From assembly GCA_009768925.2 (NCBI GenBank), contig VHIT02000054.1:124001-188000 (forward strand): a stretch of 64,000 bases of DNA. The letters run 5' to 3'. This stretch comes from Cryptosporidium bovis. Taxonomy: Eukaryota; Apicomplexa; Conoidasida; Eucoccidiorida; Cryptosporidiidae. The position numbers and the translations under genes were made by a program. The notes beneath the pieces are model-generated. The model had not been told where the DNA came from, did no database searches, and was given only the letters and a program-made list of their open reading frames with translations. Below, in pieces: positions 29,601 to 37,314 of the stretch (position 1 is its first letter; every line of letters starts with the position of its first letter).

Positions 29601-31131
29601 TGGTAAATCTGCAACAACACCAAAAGGGTCAAGTAGAACAAAATCCACATCTTTTTCACGTCTGTCCCCTGGAGAATTTGAAAGATTTAAAAAGGCAAAT
29701 GAGGACTTCAAAAGTTTAGTTGAGGGAAAAGTTATCAATGTAGGAAGAAGTGCAGATACTATTGAAGAATCTGTCTCTACAACGTCTTTGCCTGAGGAAG
29801 TATATATAAGAAAGGGAATGAAACCAAGAGATAAGACTGAAAAGAAAGGTGTCAAAAAAAAACCAGTCTTGTTTGACTACAAGAATGAGGAAAAAGAAGA
29901 AAGCTCGTTGAAATCTGGAAAAGAGTCTGAGACAGATAAATATGAAGATGATAAACTTGCAGATAGGGAGTGGACTGTCATATCTCAACTAATAAAACTG
30001 GTAGGTGAGAGTGAAGGAGGAAAGTTTGTGGTAAATATTCCAATAGAAAGACCAAGAAAGCTGTATCCAAAGGCTATGGGAAATATGAGAGGAATGAGCG
30101 AAGGATGTATTAGGGTATTGTTGAATTCAAGGTATAGATCTGAGACAGGAGCAAGAATTGTTGGAAAAACAAGAGAAGAGAGGAAAGTAAATGCAACAAT
30201 CTACTGTAGAAAGGCAGCAGAAGTGTTCTATGAGTCAACAACTAGGGGTGGACTGGGAGGTGAGTTTGTTCCACCAAAGGAATTTATTGGTCTTCCTGGT
30301 TTTCAAAGCTCAATAAGATACATTGGTGGCTCTAAGGCAACTAGAGGAAGAGGTAACAAAGTTTTTATTGGGGAGAGTTCTTCAAATCCACTAGGGAAAG
30401 AACTGGGCCTAAGGCCTATAAACAAAGAATCTGCAAGACTAAGGAAAGCAGTTGGTGGGGTTAGAGGTGCATTTGGAGTCAAAGCCAATATGGACTATAA
30501 TCCTTTTACAGGGAAAGGAGGTGTTTCTAGTCCACAACTTCAAGGAGAACAAATTTCAGGTGCAGGATTCTCAGTTAAAGTTAAATCATCTCTACTTGAA
30601 AGAAAATTTGCAGAAACACCAGGTTATATGGGGTATCCAGGCACTAAAGGTATAACAGAAACTGGATTATTGTACCCGGGAGATGATATTATTACTGAAC
30701 CGAATTACTATTATGAGGAAAGAGGAGGAAAAGACGGGGCTCTTGCCCCTTATTCTGATTTAAATAAGTATGTTAATATGAAACCTCATAGTGGCCCGGG
30801 ATCTGGTGACCCTAAAATAGGGGAGCCTCCCAAACTAAATAAAGCAGGAATTCCTATTATTAAACATATACCCACTACCTTTGATGATAAAGAGGAATCA
30901 AATATCAAAAAACAATTCTTAAATAGAGCAAGTAGTTATTCAAGAGAACGAGATTCGTTATCAAGTAGTACGATTCACTACAATGAAGAATTTATTGGTC
31001 AATATACAGGACGAGGTAGAGATTTAGAAAGGAAAGAGGATAGAAAAGAAAGGAAAAGGGAAAGAAGGAAGGTAGAAAGAAGTAGTAGCAATAGTAGGGG
31101 TGATAAAGATAGAATACAAAAACGAAATTAA
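23650..31131 (+). CDS. giant secreted protein with twelve W...C...C repeats
   Basis: The product is 2493 residues from the first ATG (23650). The frame opens two codons earlier at a GTG. A basic start and a hydrophobic stretch (about residues 17-38) form a signal peptide or signal anchor. A Ser/Pro-rich region (60-290) precedes a long array of divergent repeats of 90-285 residues. Each begins with a Trp-x2-Ile motif (Trp at about 301, 515, 606, 773, 885, 993, 1159, 1365, 1499, 1651, 1823 and 2108), has a Pro-rich middle, a first Cys in a helix and a second Cys in a closing [FYW]-C-x-x-A-x4-[YF] block. Ten of twelve copies keep both Cys. The C-terminus is Gly/Lys-rich and ends in a very basic tail. 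I know no family of this kind. A disulphide per repeat and an extracellular or vacuolar location are inferred. Confidence 0.88.
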   Translation: MGKIKEKKFTSLKKRKILLSPLLIINGIIIIITLTSIKKCKYLLAIHSQIPKSNEYAWGNVKVSFFESKGIPSPKSYLSETEYSNSNTSGTMESESGQRENTQYSPSVPTFSLPQTSLSGNSKLPLPSPEATDYGSDGPVSGFSGQRYQKSGLPLQDISHLGFESLSSPDNKQEEDYVNSLMRINMIYNVKENKFEKDEQKIAYGFGGKDGTKDPKNYLIKKVIPQDGITKRPPLELIHSDEKKHEIEDRKEEESVEEDVEFIPLQIGPKIPGTETGIEGLSHKISLDKAPRSPQKRQEEWECIVSQIERDKVGWKVERGRMRYNYIPGFSDVDPSLFPLCGDAKTLYQNCVLSLKQLEDKSIITPPSGDETEANFLRATFCISASVYCYAESAIGDPDLQLYWNREVRSITDLLVSKDPNLELLQIVGESLSKQSSSKSFGGQKGMLGKLPKFLPNKLPNHSFAFASTKLEVCPKGGISGRSNTDFEYEGGIDAILATRVHSIVVDDSEIWTMWRAIVTQKERDLNMNLKRFKVFSNSFPLKFNSAVKPTKLSELRNVCIELIRDGMNETPPRYELLPLAKPNTEKVLHEFCNYAADFYFGNRQWEVIYQKSMFLSNMVEGLPEPRPYSPFRYYAGETFNDMRKNCCSVIFDLIQSKVFPYLSTGHFRYKSNNFDGSKLEKFCHMAANAYFKRAEDPNDQTNIKNTGYFDFTPNKSKVTNYKTSPHLSLVYEGMQDLENIPGQFSVGSIDGSYSYTPRFPNLKPSLVCWVQWRAILDQNREDLNKNIETPTHLPEELPKEWNMPQFSRSTFIIACFRIIRKLYGVGSVSFRSKSLNSNESVDDKSEKILSDFCKAASGRYFEGIFDEYSLENQLKIQTDSDSQWNTIVEVIMRQGEKQKNNNIFWVYPVHPSNFERSNTRFDVYGDKEDDKDEIKELGFESRCLEGLRTYYSTPENELPKMEVNTEDDSLIDLEFRKVCKEAGDYFFGAIEWIRMYRASTNINDAFGNLQQDLNTAPIVTGLPRKRPIKPLKYKGAGRITLFRDYCFAYIWNLWRSGNENNLRISGKLFSSNMTDKEDKKALLEHWCTSVANEAYNINYKLPIEEKKRLGITDLHPRMDPQTSLSVVESEEERENGELHEPELGERIHFSFGDATSQWNMILSQLEVDKRRSIKRIIWLPEYPEIKNIFPGPVERRDFVRACVKIIDKLNEKSLVEWGIVSPEYQGVVMREFCSDAFYNGYELSEDRRNVISAKSSEREVNRGLLIEFLKYMHVNQMDVRKWVLFYLNENINLNYAISWALNEDNWSFLESYFHQSQLNEPENFENLFEEVRERVRQMGGFLSPGEESGFFSDSNSSLAREKLWKAIYNQMYMDILMGRQQRIVNLPLKPPDFWLGSKNEDEFPLDCERVITRLLFQSGEENKGWDTNSEKREVKSLKDILLATRLISNQDQTDKDIIKSYCEDVLLEISNKRGYSIFKGTGFSYPGSILEFERNRQWNIISNLGKYSKYQLRDSKGGIGAISKIDNIPGFVRYTLFRGSYDPEEFVTQCEIALEFLYSDPSIPTHKRITFPGSIDDNDIMKKGEESDNKKKIITEYCEIASTYVFQENPEDELLDEDSLEEISIMNDLDTVSRKFRLKNPLGLDYNKRWNHIIELAKKRISEEKYLRMNRVMKIDSNWLKNTYPKIAGEDLKRAFNSKENNHLASFVLVSYELFSAIMMGKEGLSEGSNKDKFEFFSRNSLLQFCRDVCYKYFTDEAKGDVEYENDNKSATENALIYDLIATRPRMGPNPKDPLYELYPEQGEEVPELNSFNMDQYITSKWEIINKNIGENDSIRESLRKEIMDDLFAAETNLINFQDDDKNKNILWAPAKEYPWKHHDIRKANDMESILNKLHPLNKDKDMVLSGDTLKHMKAIFGDNIADIAKTTIIPEIPTVKPDREKIMEKRTLGNANLSEDDLHLGERLLPLGNFGEGAQVKRINVGGKSATTPKGSSRTKSTSFSRLSPGEFERFKKANEDFKSLVEGKVINVGRSADTIEESVSTTSLPEEVYIRKGMKPRDKTEKKGVKKKPVLFDYKNEEKEESSLKSGKESETDKYEDDKLADREWTVISQLIKLVGESEGGKFVVNIPIERPRKLYPKAMGNMRGMSEGCIRVLLNSRYRSETGARIVGKTREERKVNATIYCRKAAEVFYESTTRGGLGGEFVPPKEFIGLPGFQSSIRYIGGSKATRGRGNKVFIGESSSNPLGKELGLRPINKESARLRKAVGGVRGAFGVKANMDYNPFTGKGGVSSPQLQGEQISGAGFSVKVKSSLLERKFAETPGYMGYPGTKGITETGLLYPGDDIITEPNYYYEERGGKDGALAPYSDLNKYVNMKPHSGPGSGDPKIGEPPKLNKAGIPIIKHIPTTFDDKEESNIKKQFLNRASSYSRERDSLSSSTIHYNEEFIGQYTGRGRDLERKEDRKERKRERRKVERSSSNSRGDKDRIQKRN
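24550..30237 (+). repeat. twelve-copy divergent protein repeat (W-x2-I ... C ... C)
   Basis: The repeat starts, given as the first base of the Trp codon, are 24550, 25192, 25465, 25966, 26302, 26626, 27124, 27742, 28144, 28600, 29116 and 29971. Closing blocks read for instance FCNYAADFYF, FCHMAANAYF, FCKAASGRYF, YCEIASTYVF and YCRKAAEVFY. The first Cys lies in a helix such as NVCIELIRDG, RACVKIIDKL or EGCIRVLLNS. The tenth copy lacks the first Cys and the eleventh lacks both. The copies are too divergent to show as DNA repeats. Confidence 0.75.
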
Positions 31132-31283
31132 CATACAAGAGTACGCTAAAAATCAAGGGGAATTCGAACAAATTACTTGTGTTGAATGAAAAATAATAAT
31201 TTAATAACTTCTGGAACATATTCATTGAGTTTAGGTAGAATACAAGTTATTTATTTAATGACAATTAAAAATAAATTCAGTGT

Positions 31284-32824
31284 CTATGGGCCATCATTAC
31301 AGGTAATTACAAGAAACATTCGAGTTGCCTGGATAGGCATTCCTTTCATTTGATAAATAATTGATATTGTGCCATCACATCTGGAAAGGATAATATTGGA
31401 TAGTTCATTATTTAGAGTACGAGGAAAAGCCTCAGCCACTCCAATCTCTTGGCCATATTTAACACGTCTATTTCTACCTATAGTTTTAGAGAAATGTACG
31501 ATTATAGGTTCTGCTGCGAAATAAGCAGCAAATACGGAAGTTTTGATATTTAATGGCACATAAGTGTTCGTATCGAAACGACCATAACCATTTCCATTTT
31601 GCATATAAGGTCCAGAAAACTGGTTCGAGTATAAATTAGGAACTTGGTTTCCACTATAATTAGGCCCATTATAACCATTATCAAACTCGTTTACATTTGT
31701 ATGCTCTCTCAAATTGAACAATCTTCTTTCACTTTTCACTGAAGAAACAGAAATGACTGTTCTACCTTCCTTATTCTTGTTTTCAGGTGAAATATTATAA
31801 TCAACGATTAAGTTTCTAACTCTTTCATTTTCATCTAGACTTGGTGACACTTTGTTACCAGATCCATAGAATAGGTATTCAAAATTATTTTGCTCATTAT
31901 CTAAAGGAATCGATTTACTATGGCCATTCTCTTTATTATTGCTACTTTTTTTCTTTTTTTGTCTGTCAAAGTATTTGCTCCACCAGTGTTTATGAATTTT
32001 TTTATACTTTCCACTTTCATTATCTAATACTAAATCGACATCTTTATTTTCCTTGTTTTTTGAATTATTCTTTAGATATCCTTTTTTTTCCTTTTCAAAA
32101 TCGTGATTCTCTTTTTCCTTGATTTTTTTTGAATTCTGATGTTTTCTACTTGCATATTGATGAATTCCAAATCTAGCAATATGGCTTGCTAATCTTGCAG
32201 AAGAGGTTATGATGAAATCCTTATTATCAAATGGATCAACTGGCTCCGAGTTCAAAGCAGCGGCATGTAAATTTAAATATTCATCATCAGATGCCTCAAA
32301 TACTCCTATTTACATAATTCAGTCAGTTAAATGATTATTTTGTTAAATTTATATTGTTGTCATTCAATTTATTTAGTATTTTCCAGCATAAATTGATGTC
32401 AAAATCACAATTATTGCTTAAATCTATAGTTTATATACGCAATCCTTGAAGAAATACACTATTGCCATTTTTTCGCTGGAAAAAGTAAATTTTTAAAAAA
32501 ATATGTACTTACCTTTCCCCCATAAATTACTATTACGTACACTTTTAGGTATTCTTAATCCCGAACAATACAATTCCTCACAAATCCAATCTGAGAGCGC
32601 AGGCCAATTCCTCTGTATAACTTCTAAAGAACTTTCTTCTCCACATGCCTTGTTCTAATTTTTGATATTAGACAGAAATATTCAAGTTTGGAAATATTGA
32701 AGAGTTAAGTGATTTTGAATTAAAAGTTTTACATGCATTTTATCATTATTTCATGCATGTTAGAGCCTATAGTCATTACCTCTTGTAAAACAAAAAATAA
32801 CATAAGTGACAAAATTGACACCAT
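31284..32824 (-). CDS. secreted protein encoded by three exons
   Basis: Exons are the complements of 32780-32824, 32513-32654 and 31284-32305, giving 402 residues. The last exon opens only at a TTG, so splicing is needed. Exon 1 encodes MVSILSLMLFFVLQE, a signal peptide, with an in-frame stop just upstream. Exon 2 ends AAAG before a consensus GTAAGT, and exon 3 follows a TAG acceptor. The frame is continuous across both junctions. The mature protein has a Cys/Trp-containing start (NKACGEESSLEV, then NWPALSDWICEELYC), a conserved-looking block (HAAALNSEPVDPFDNKDFI), a Lys-rich linker, a Tyr/Asn/Gly-rich middle and a hydrophobic C-terminal domain. No family is recognised. It lies tail to tail with the giant repeat protein, whose stop is 152 bp away. 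Confidence 0.75.
32306..32512 (-). other. intron 2 of the three-exon secreted protein gene
   Basis: The 207-nt intron starts with GTAAGT and ends with TAG. A TTAACTGAC element 18-26 nt before the acceptor could serve as branch point. It interrupts a Gly codon after its first base. Confidence 0.75.
32655..32779 (-). other. intron 1 of the three-exon secreted protein gene
   Basis: The 125-nt intron starts with GTAATG and ends ATTAG. It falls between codons (phase 0), just after the signal-peptide exon. Two ATGCAT boxes lie inside it. Confidence 0.65.
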
Positions 32825-33426
32825 ATGGTCAAAAAATTACTTGATTAACCTGACTTTTGTTTGCTAAAAAATTATTGTGTTAATTTACAATTAATGTGAT
32901 GATGTCAAAATATATATACCGATCTTTATTTATTTCCAGCAATTAATGTTTGCCGGAAAAAAATTATCCTTTAATAATATTTTGTATTCCAAAATGGGTA
33001 TATTTATTTAATTTGATTTAAATATTAAAATACTAAAAAGTATTTAAATAACAAACAAGTAGCTGCCTTGTTCTTACATCATAATTTTTTCTTTTCCAAA
33101 AATTTTTGTCCAAACCAATCCTCTTTTGCATTGAACATTTCCGGGATACATGCATTTATTAGTCAAAAAAATGGCTACCCGCAAATTTTGTCTTGTTTTT
33201 TGCGGGAATCCCCAAAAAATTTAAGTGGCAAGAAATACATGAAAAAGTTTAATAGGAAAAAAAAATAAGACAAGTAAAAAATAGCATTGCTAATAAATAA
33301 ACTAAGTAAAAACAGAATAACATTTACAACTCTTTGATTTTTTAACACAGCTGACATAAATAGGCAAAATACACATTTTTTTACACAGTTGAATGCAATT
33401 CTATAATTTTGAATGAGATAGTGAAG
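32825..33426. other. divergent intergenic region
   Basis: An AT-rich 602-bp region between the secreted protein gene and the PPPDE gene. A 66-codon frame at 33068-33268 opens at TTG and has no support. No strong motif is seen. Confidence 0.55.
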
Positions 33427-34650
33427 ATGGCGAATGAACAAGGTGAGAAGGTTGAGTTACAAGTCTACGACTTAAGTGCTGGAATGGCATCTCAGTTGTC
33501 TCCGATGTTATTAGGTAGGACAATAGAGGCAATTTATCACACAGGTGTGTTAGTATATGGTTACGAATATTTTTACGGGGGAGGAATAGTTTGTGTGAAG
33601 CCTGAAGAAATAACAAGGTTATATGGAATGAAGCCAATAAAAACGCTGACATTAGGTTTTACAAATAAAACACAAATTGAGTTAAACGCGCATTTAGAGT
33701 CAATTTCGACCAAATTTACAAGTGAAAATTATGATTTGTTAAATCACAACTGTAACCATTTTTCAGATAATGTCGTTAACTTTTTACTGGGTAATGGGAT
33801 TCCCTCTTATATCTTGGATCTTCCCAATGAGGTTATGAGAACTCCGTTTGGTTCGATGTTATTACCTATGCTACAAAAGGCTCAGAAAAGCCAAGCAGTG
33901 CGTTCAGTTGCTAACGTTTGGAATACAAATGGCATAAGCCCATCTAATGTCATAAATAGAACTGCAGGTGAGATTAATAATTTGAGTAACAGTTTAAGTC
34001 CTGGTTCAAGATCGAAAAGCTTTTCTACTGACTCTTCCCAACTAAGTATAAAATTAGGCCATATTACTAGAAAATATGGTTGGAAATCTCAAAGAACTCT
34101 TGAAACGTTGGAGACTATTTTAGAAAATATAATTAGAAACCCTAATGAATTGAGATACAGAAGTATAAAAGCGTCAAGCAATACTTTAAAGAGCGTTCTG
34201 AAGGGGTTAGATGAAGGACTTGATTTGCTATTTACTTTAGGTTTTCAAGAAAAAAGAGTTGAGGGTCAGGAAAGATATGAAATTCAACTAAACCAACCAA
34301 TTACTTCTCAAGAAAGGGAAAACATAGAGAACCAAATAAAAGTCATAAGGCATTATTTATCAAATTTAAGAATTCAAGATGAAGAACAAAAACAATCTAC
34401 TCCTGAGACATCAAACACTGCAAACAACTCAGGGAGCTCCTCTTCTAATAGTTTTGTGAACGGAGATTCTCATATTTCTTCAGGAAATGATACTGGAAGT
34501 GAAGTGAGTAATGATGTCAATATAAATTACATTGAGTTATTAGAGCAAGTAAAAAGTATGGGCTTTAATAACAATCAAAAAATATTAAAGGCGTTGCATA
34601 TATCAAAGGGTGACGTTTCTCAAGCGATAGACATATTGATAAGTCAATAA
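33427..34650 (+). CDS. PPPDE/DeSI-type peptidase with PUB and UBA domains
   Basis: The 407-residue product starts at the first ATG (33427). The frame opens at an upstream TTG. Residues 8-145 form a PPPDE (DUF862) thiol peptidase fold, as in DeSI desumoylating or deubiquitinating isopeptidases, with His38 in IYHTGVLVYGYEYFYGGG and Cys109 in LLNHNCNHFSDNV as the catalytic pair. Residues about 215-315 resemble a PUB domain (TLETLETILENIIRNPNE, then YRSIKASSNTLKSVL and LLFTLGF), which in PNGase and UBXD1 binds the C-terminus of p97/Cdc48. Residues about 368-407 form a UBA domain (LLEQVKSMGF, ALHISKGDVSQAIDIL). The combination suggests a ubiquitin- or SUMO-directed isopeptidase recruited to p97. 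The substrate is unknown. Confidence 0.85.
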   Translation: MANEQGEKVELQVYDLSAGMASQLSPMLLGRTIEAIYHTGVLVYGYEYFYGGGIVCVKPEEITRLYGMKPIKTLTLGFTNKTQIELNAHLESISTKFTSENYDLLNHNCNHFSDNVVNFLLGNGIPSYILDLPNEVMRTPFGSMLLPMLQKAQKSQAVRSVANVWNTNGISPSNVINRTAGEINNLSNSLSPGSRSKSFSTDSSQLSIKLGHITRKYGWKSQRTLETLETILENIIRNPNELRYRSIKASSNTLKSVLKGLDEGLDLLFTLGFQEKRVEGQERYEIQLNQPITSQERENIENQIKVIRHYLSNLRIQDEEQKQSTPETSNTANNSGSSSSNSFVNGDSHISSGNDTGSEVSNDVNINYIELLEQVKSMGFNNNQKILKALHISKGDVSQAIDILISQ

Positions 34651-35119
34651 GGTTAACTCTTTGAAAATCAAAAGTTAATAGATCTAGTTTTAAAAGGCGG
34701 GTATATTTTGTAGTCTATGATGCGAGAAATGACAAATTGATAATAAAAATTAAATACAAAAAAGATCAATCATGAAATAAACAAATAAAGTCGAACCATG
34801 TGCCGTTTCAACAATAATAAGGTCGAATCAATGCAAAAACAGACTATGTTACTACAACTTTTATAAAAAATAGGAAATTTCGGCACGACCAAATATAAAA
34901 GTAAACTTTTCAAAGTGGGCGGCAAAGCACTAACGGAACAAAATTATTTGGCTTTGGGCGTAAAAGGGGCTTTGTATTGGGCGCCAAGTAGACATGCCCC
35001 GAGAGATAGTGTTTAAACAATGCTGTGGCTAAAGTTTCAAACAATAGTAAAGGCCACTTAAATACGTCTAATTGCATATAATAAGTGAATATTTGTATGA
35101 TATTTGGAAGCAATACAAA
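34651..35119. other. intergenic region upstream of the KH protein gene
   Basis: The 469-bp spacer holds a GGCGGG half-box (34696-34701), a GGGCGGC near 34917 and a palindromic TTGGGCGCCAA-like box (34977-34986). No gene was recognised. Confidence 0.55.
34977..34986. promoter_or_regulatory. E2F-like GGGCGCCA box
   Basis: The GGCGCC core at 34980-34985 is 135 bp upstream of the KH protein ATG. Confidence 0.45.
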
Positions 35120-36619
35120 ATGTTGAACATTCTCAAGGTTGGAGACAATCAGACCATAGCTCAGATAGAATCGGCAGATGCTTCTTTCATTGTAGGCACT
35201 GGAGGAAGAACAAGAAGAAAGTTAGCAGCGGTCTCTGGCACGTCTATAACAATAATTCAGGATGAAAGTAAGACAGCTAGAGTTGAAATAAACGGAGATT
35301 CGTCAAGCAGAGACAAGGCATGTTTATACTTGAAGTATCTGGTACAACAAAAACATGGGCCTGTTACTATTGACGTGACTCCGGAGTCGAGGGACGACCT
35401 AACGGTATTGAATGTTCCTGCACTGTGCGTAGGTTATATAACTGGGAAGAAAGGTTTGGGATTGAGGGCGATAGAAGAGGATTCAGGGACACTAATGTTC
35501 TTTAGTAAACCGGACAACAAATGTTTGTCTGACAATTCTCAAAATAATGATAATTTAATATCTGGAACAACAAATGTGAACAATGTCGATAATAAAAGTG
35601 ATAACTCGTCATCTCAACAGTATTACATTTTGGCTATATTTGGTATTCCCAGGAATCGTCGTGCCGCAGAGTTGCGTGTTATGTGTTATATTGAACAAAA
35701 GGTAAATGGTCATTTTACTAAGGACTTGAAAAATGAGTCACATGATCACATTGATGATTTGGCTACAGATATTGTTTACATAGATACTGAGGACTTAAGC
35801 TATGCTGTAGGAAAGGAGGGTAATACAAGGAGGCGTCTTTGTGCTTCAAGTGGTGCAATAATAGAATATGTAGGTAATTATGCCTTTATTCATGGAGATC
35901 TAGGTGAAAGAAAAAGAGCGAGAGAATATTTAGCTTGGTTGATAGCTCAGAGAACATCGACGGTCTCTGTTGATACAAGGACTAGAGAGGATGTAACAGT
36001 TGTATCAATACCACAAAATGTAATAGGGTATGTAACTGGTGCGAAAGGGAGTTTTCTACGTCGAGTAGAAGATGAGACTGGAACTTTCATTTTTATTGAT
36101 GAGAATAAAGGTAGTGTTTTAGAGAGAGTCTTAATATTCTCTAGATCTGCCTTTGGAAGACAAAAAGCAAGAGATTTTATTGAACGTAGAATGTATGAAA
36201 AGTTATGTGGTTATGCTGATAGTAAGAATTTTCAATTGAATAGTGGAAACAATCTTATTGGAAGGGGGATGAATAGTATTCGCAAATCTGGTGATATTGG
36301 GATAAACCCTCGCTTTGATAACTACCAAAATAGAGGGGCTGGTTCCTATGCATTTAACGGAATTAATTCTAATGGATTTTTTAACCAACATGGTATATCT
36401 GGTATGAGTTCTACAAGCCCAAATCTTCATTTTGGTGGTAGACGTTTACAAAAATCAAGAGGTGGACCGGGTAATTCAGGAGTAAACATTGGAGGAAATA
36501 TGGTATCTACATCGAATGGAATTATCGAATCACATGTTTCCGATAAGCATTCCAAAGGTCCAGGGTTTTATGGAAGCGGCCTAGTCCCATTTGGTCTGAA
36601 TAGTGCGGGTCTTTTTTGA
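35120..36619 (+). CDS. multi-KH-domain RNA-binding protein
   Basis: The product is 499 residues from the first ATG at 35120 (the frame opens at an upstream TTG). Four GxxG-type KH elements are visible: VGTGGRTRRKLAAVSG (about 27-42), ITGKKGLGLRAIEEDSG (about 112-128), AVGKEGNTRRRLCASSG (about 230-246) and VTGAKGSFLRRVEDETG (about 302-318). Elements 1 and 3, and 2 and 4, resemble each other, so the protein looks like a duplicated KH pair. The C-terminal 130 residues are Gly/Asn/Ser-rich and disordered. Such proteins bind single-stranded RNA in splicing, stability or translation control. The target is unknown. The TGA stop is followed directly by an in-frame ATG and 67 more codons. Confidence 0.85.
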   Translation: MLNILKVGDNQTIAQIESADASFIVGTGGRTRRKLAAVSGTSITIIQDESKTARVEINGDSSSRDKACLYLKYLVQQKHGPVTIDVTPESRDDLTVLNVPALCVGYITGKKGLGLRAIEEDSGTLMFFSKPDNKCLSDNSQNNDNLISGTTNVNNVDNKSDNSSSQQYYILAIFGIPRNRRAAELRVMCYIEQKVNGHFTKDLKNESHDHIDDLATDIVYIDTEDLSYAVGKEGNTRRRLCASSGAIIEYVGNYAFIHGDLGERKRAREYLAWLIAQRTSTVSVDTRTREDVTVVSIPQNVIGYVTGAKGSFLRRVEDETGTFIFIDENKGSVLERVLIFSRSAFGRQKARDFIERRMYEKLCGYADSKNFQLNSGNNLIGRGMNSIRKSGDIGINPRFDNYQNRGAGSYAFNGINSNGFFNQHGISGMSSTSPNLHFGGRRLQKSRGGPGNSGVNIGGNMVSTSNGIIESHVSDKHSKGPGFYGSGLVPFGLNSAGLF

Positions 36620-37314
36620 ATGGTCATACAGGCCCCCGTGACGGCGCCAGACAGGGTATATGCTGGCGGATTGAGGGGTAAGTTGGCCATTAGAAAGGTA
36701 ATAATCCGGTGTAATAGAGAAAGGGAAATAGGACCTGAAATAGTATTACTTCGTTATATTATGAAAGTTTTTTCTTCTTTTTTCAATTTTATCGTCCTCC
36801 GTCTGAATACAGGTGCGGAGTGATAGGTAATGCAAAGGAAAATCGGTGTGGTGTTATTTGAGCTGTCTAGATATAACATCGATTGAGAAAAACGAACTTT
36901 GAAAAAATAAAGGCAGGAGCAATAGGTCATTTTTTGTTTTTTAAGTATATTCGAAAGAAAGAGAGGAAGGAAATAGGTAGTAGCTTGTTGTTGTCACTGG
37001 TGATATTGATTTGTGATCGACGCAATAAGTGAGAGACGACAAACATAAGTTTTTTTATTTAAAAGGAGAAAACAGTTATATAGTAATAGGAAAGAAGGGT
37101 GAGCTTTCTATCTCTTCTTATATCCGTTACTTTTATTTCACTTATTTCATTTTTCCGTCAAGTTTGACTTGCAAAAGGATAACAAAGATACCTGACAAAT
37201 TCAGTAAGAACTGTTGTATAAAGAAGTATTTTTTTAAAGACTAATATTTAATAGCCTAAAAGATTTTAACTTGTTTTGTTTTTAAATCTGTTTGAGTGAT
37301 AAAATAGGAATAAT
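36620..37314. other. intergenic region after the KH protein gene
   Basis: The first 60 bp are unusually GC-rich and contain GGCGCC (36643-36648) and a consensus-like GTAAGT donor (36678-36683). A 67-codon frame (36620-36823) follows the KH stop in frame. Its coding status is unclear and I do not call it a gene. The rest is AT-rich. Confidence 0.5.
36643..36648. promoter_or_regulatory. GGCGCC box
   Basis: A palindromic core 24 bp after the KH stop and about 670 bp before the next ATG. A promoter role is doubtful at this distance. Confidence 0.25.

Noticed and set aside
33068-33268. 66-codon frame between the secreted and PPPDE genes
   Set aside because: It opens at TTG and has no coding character.
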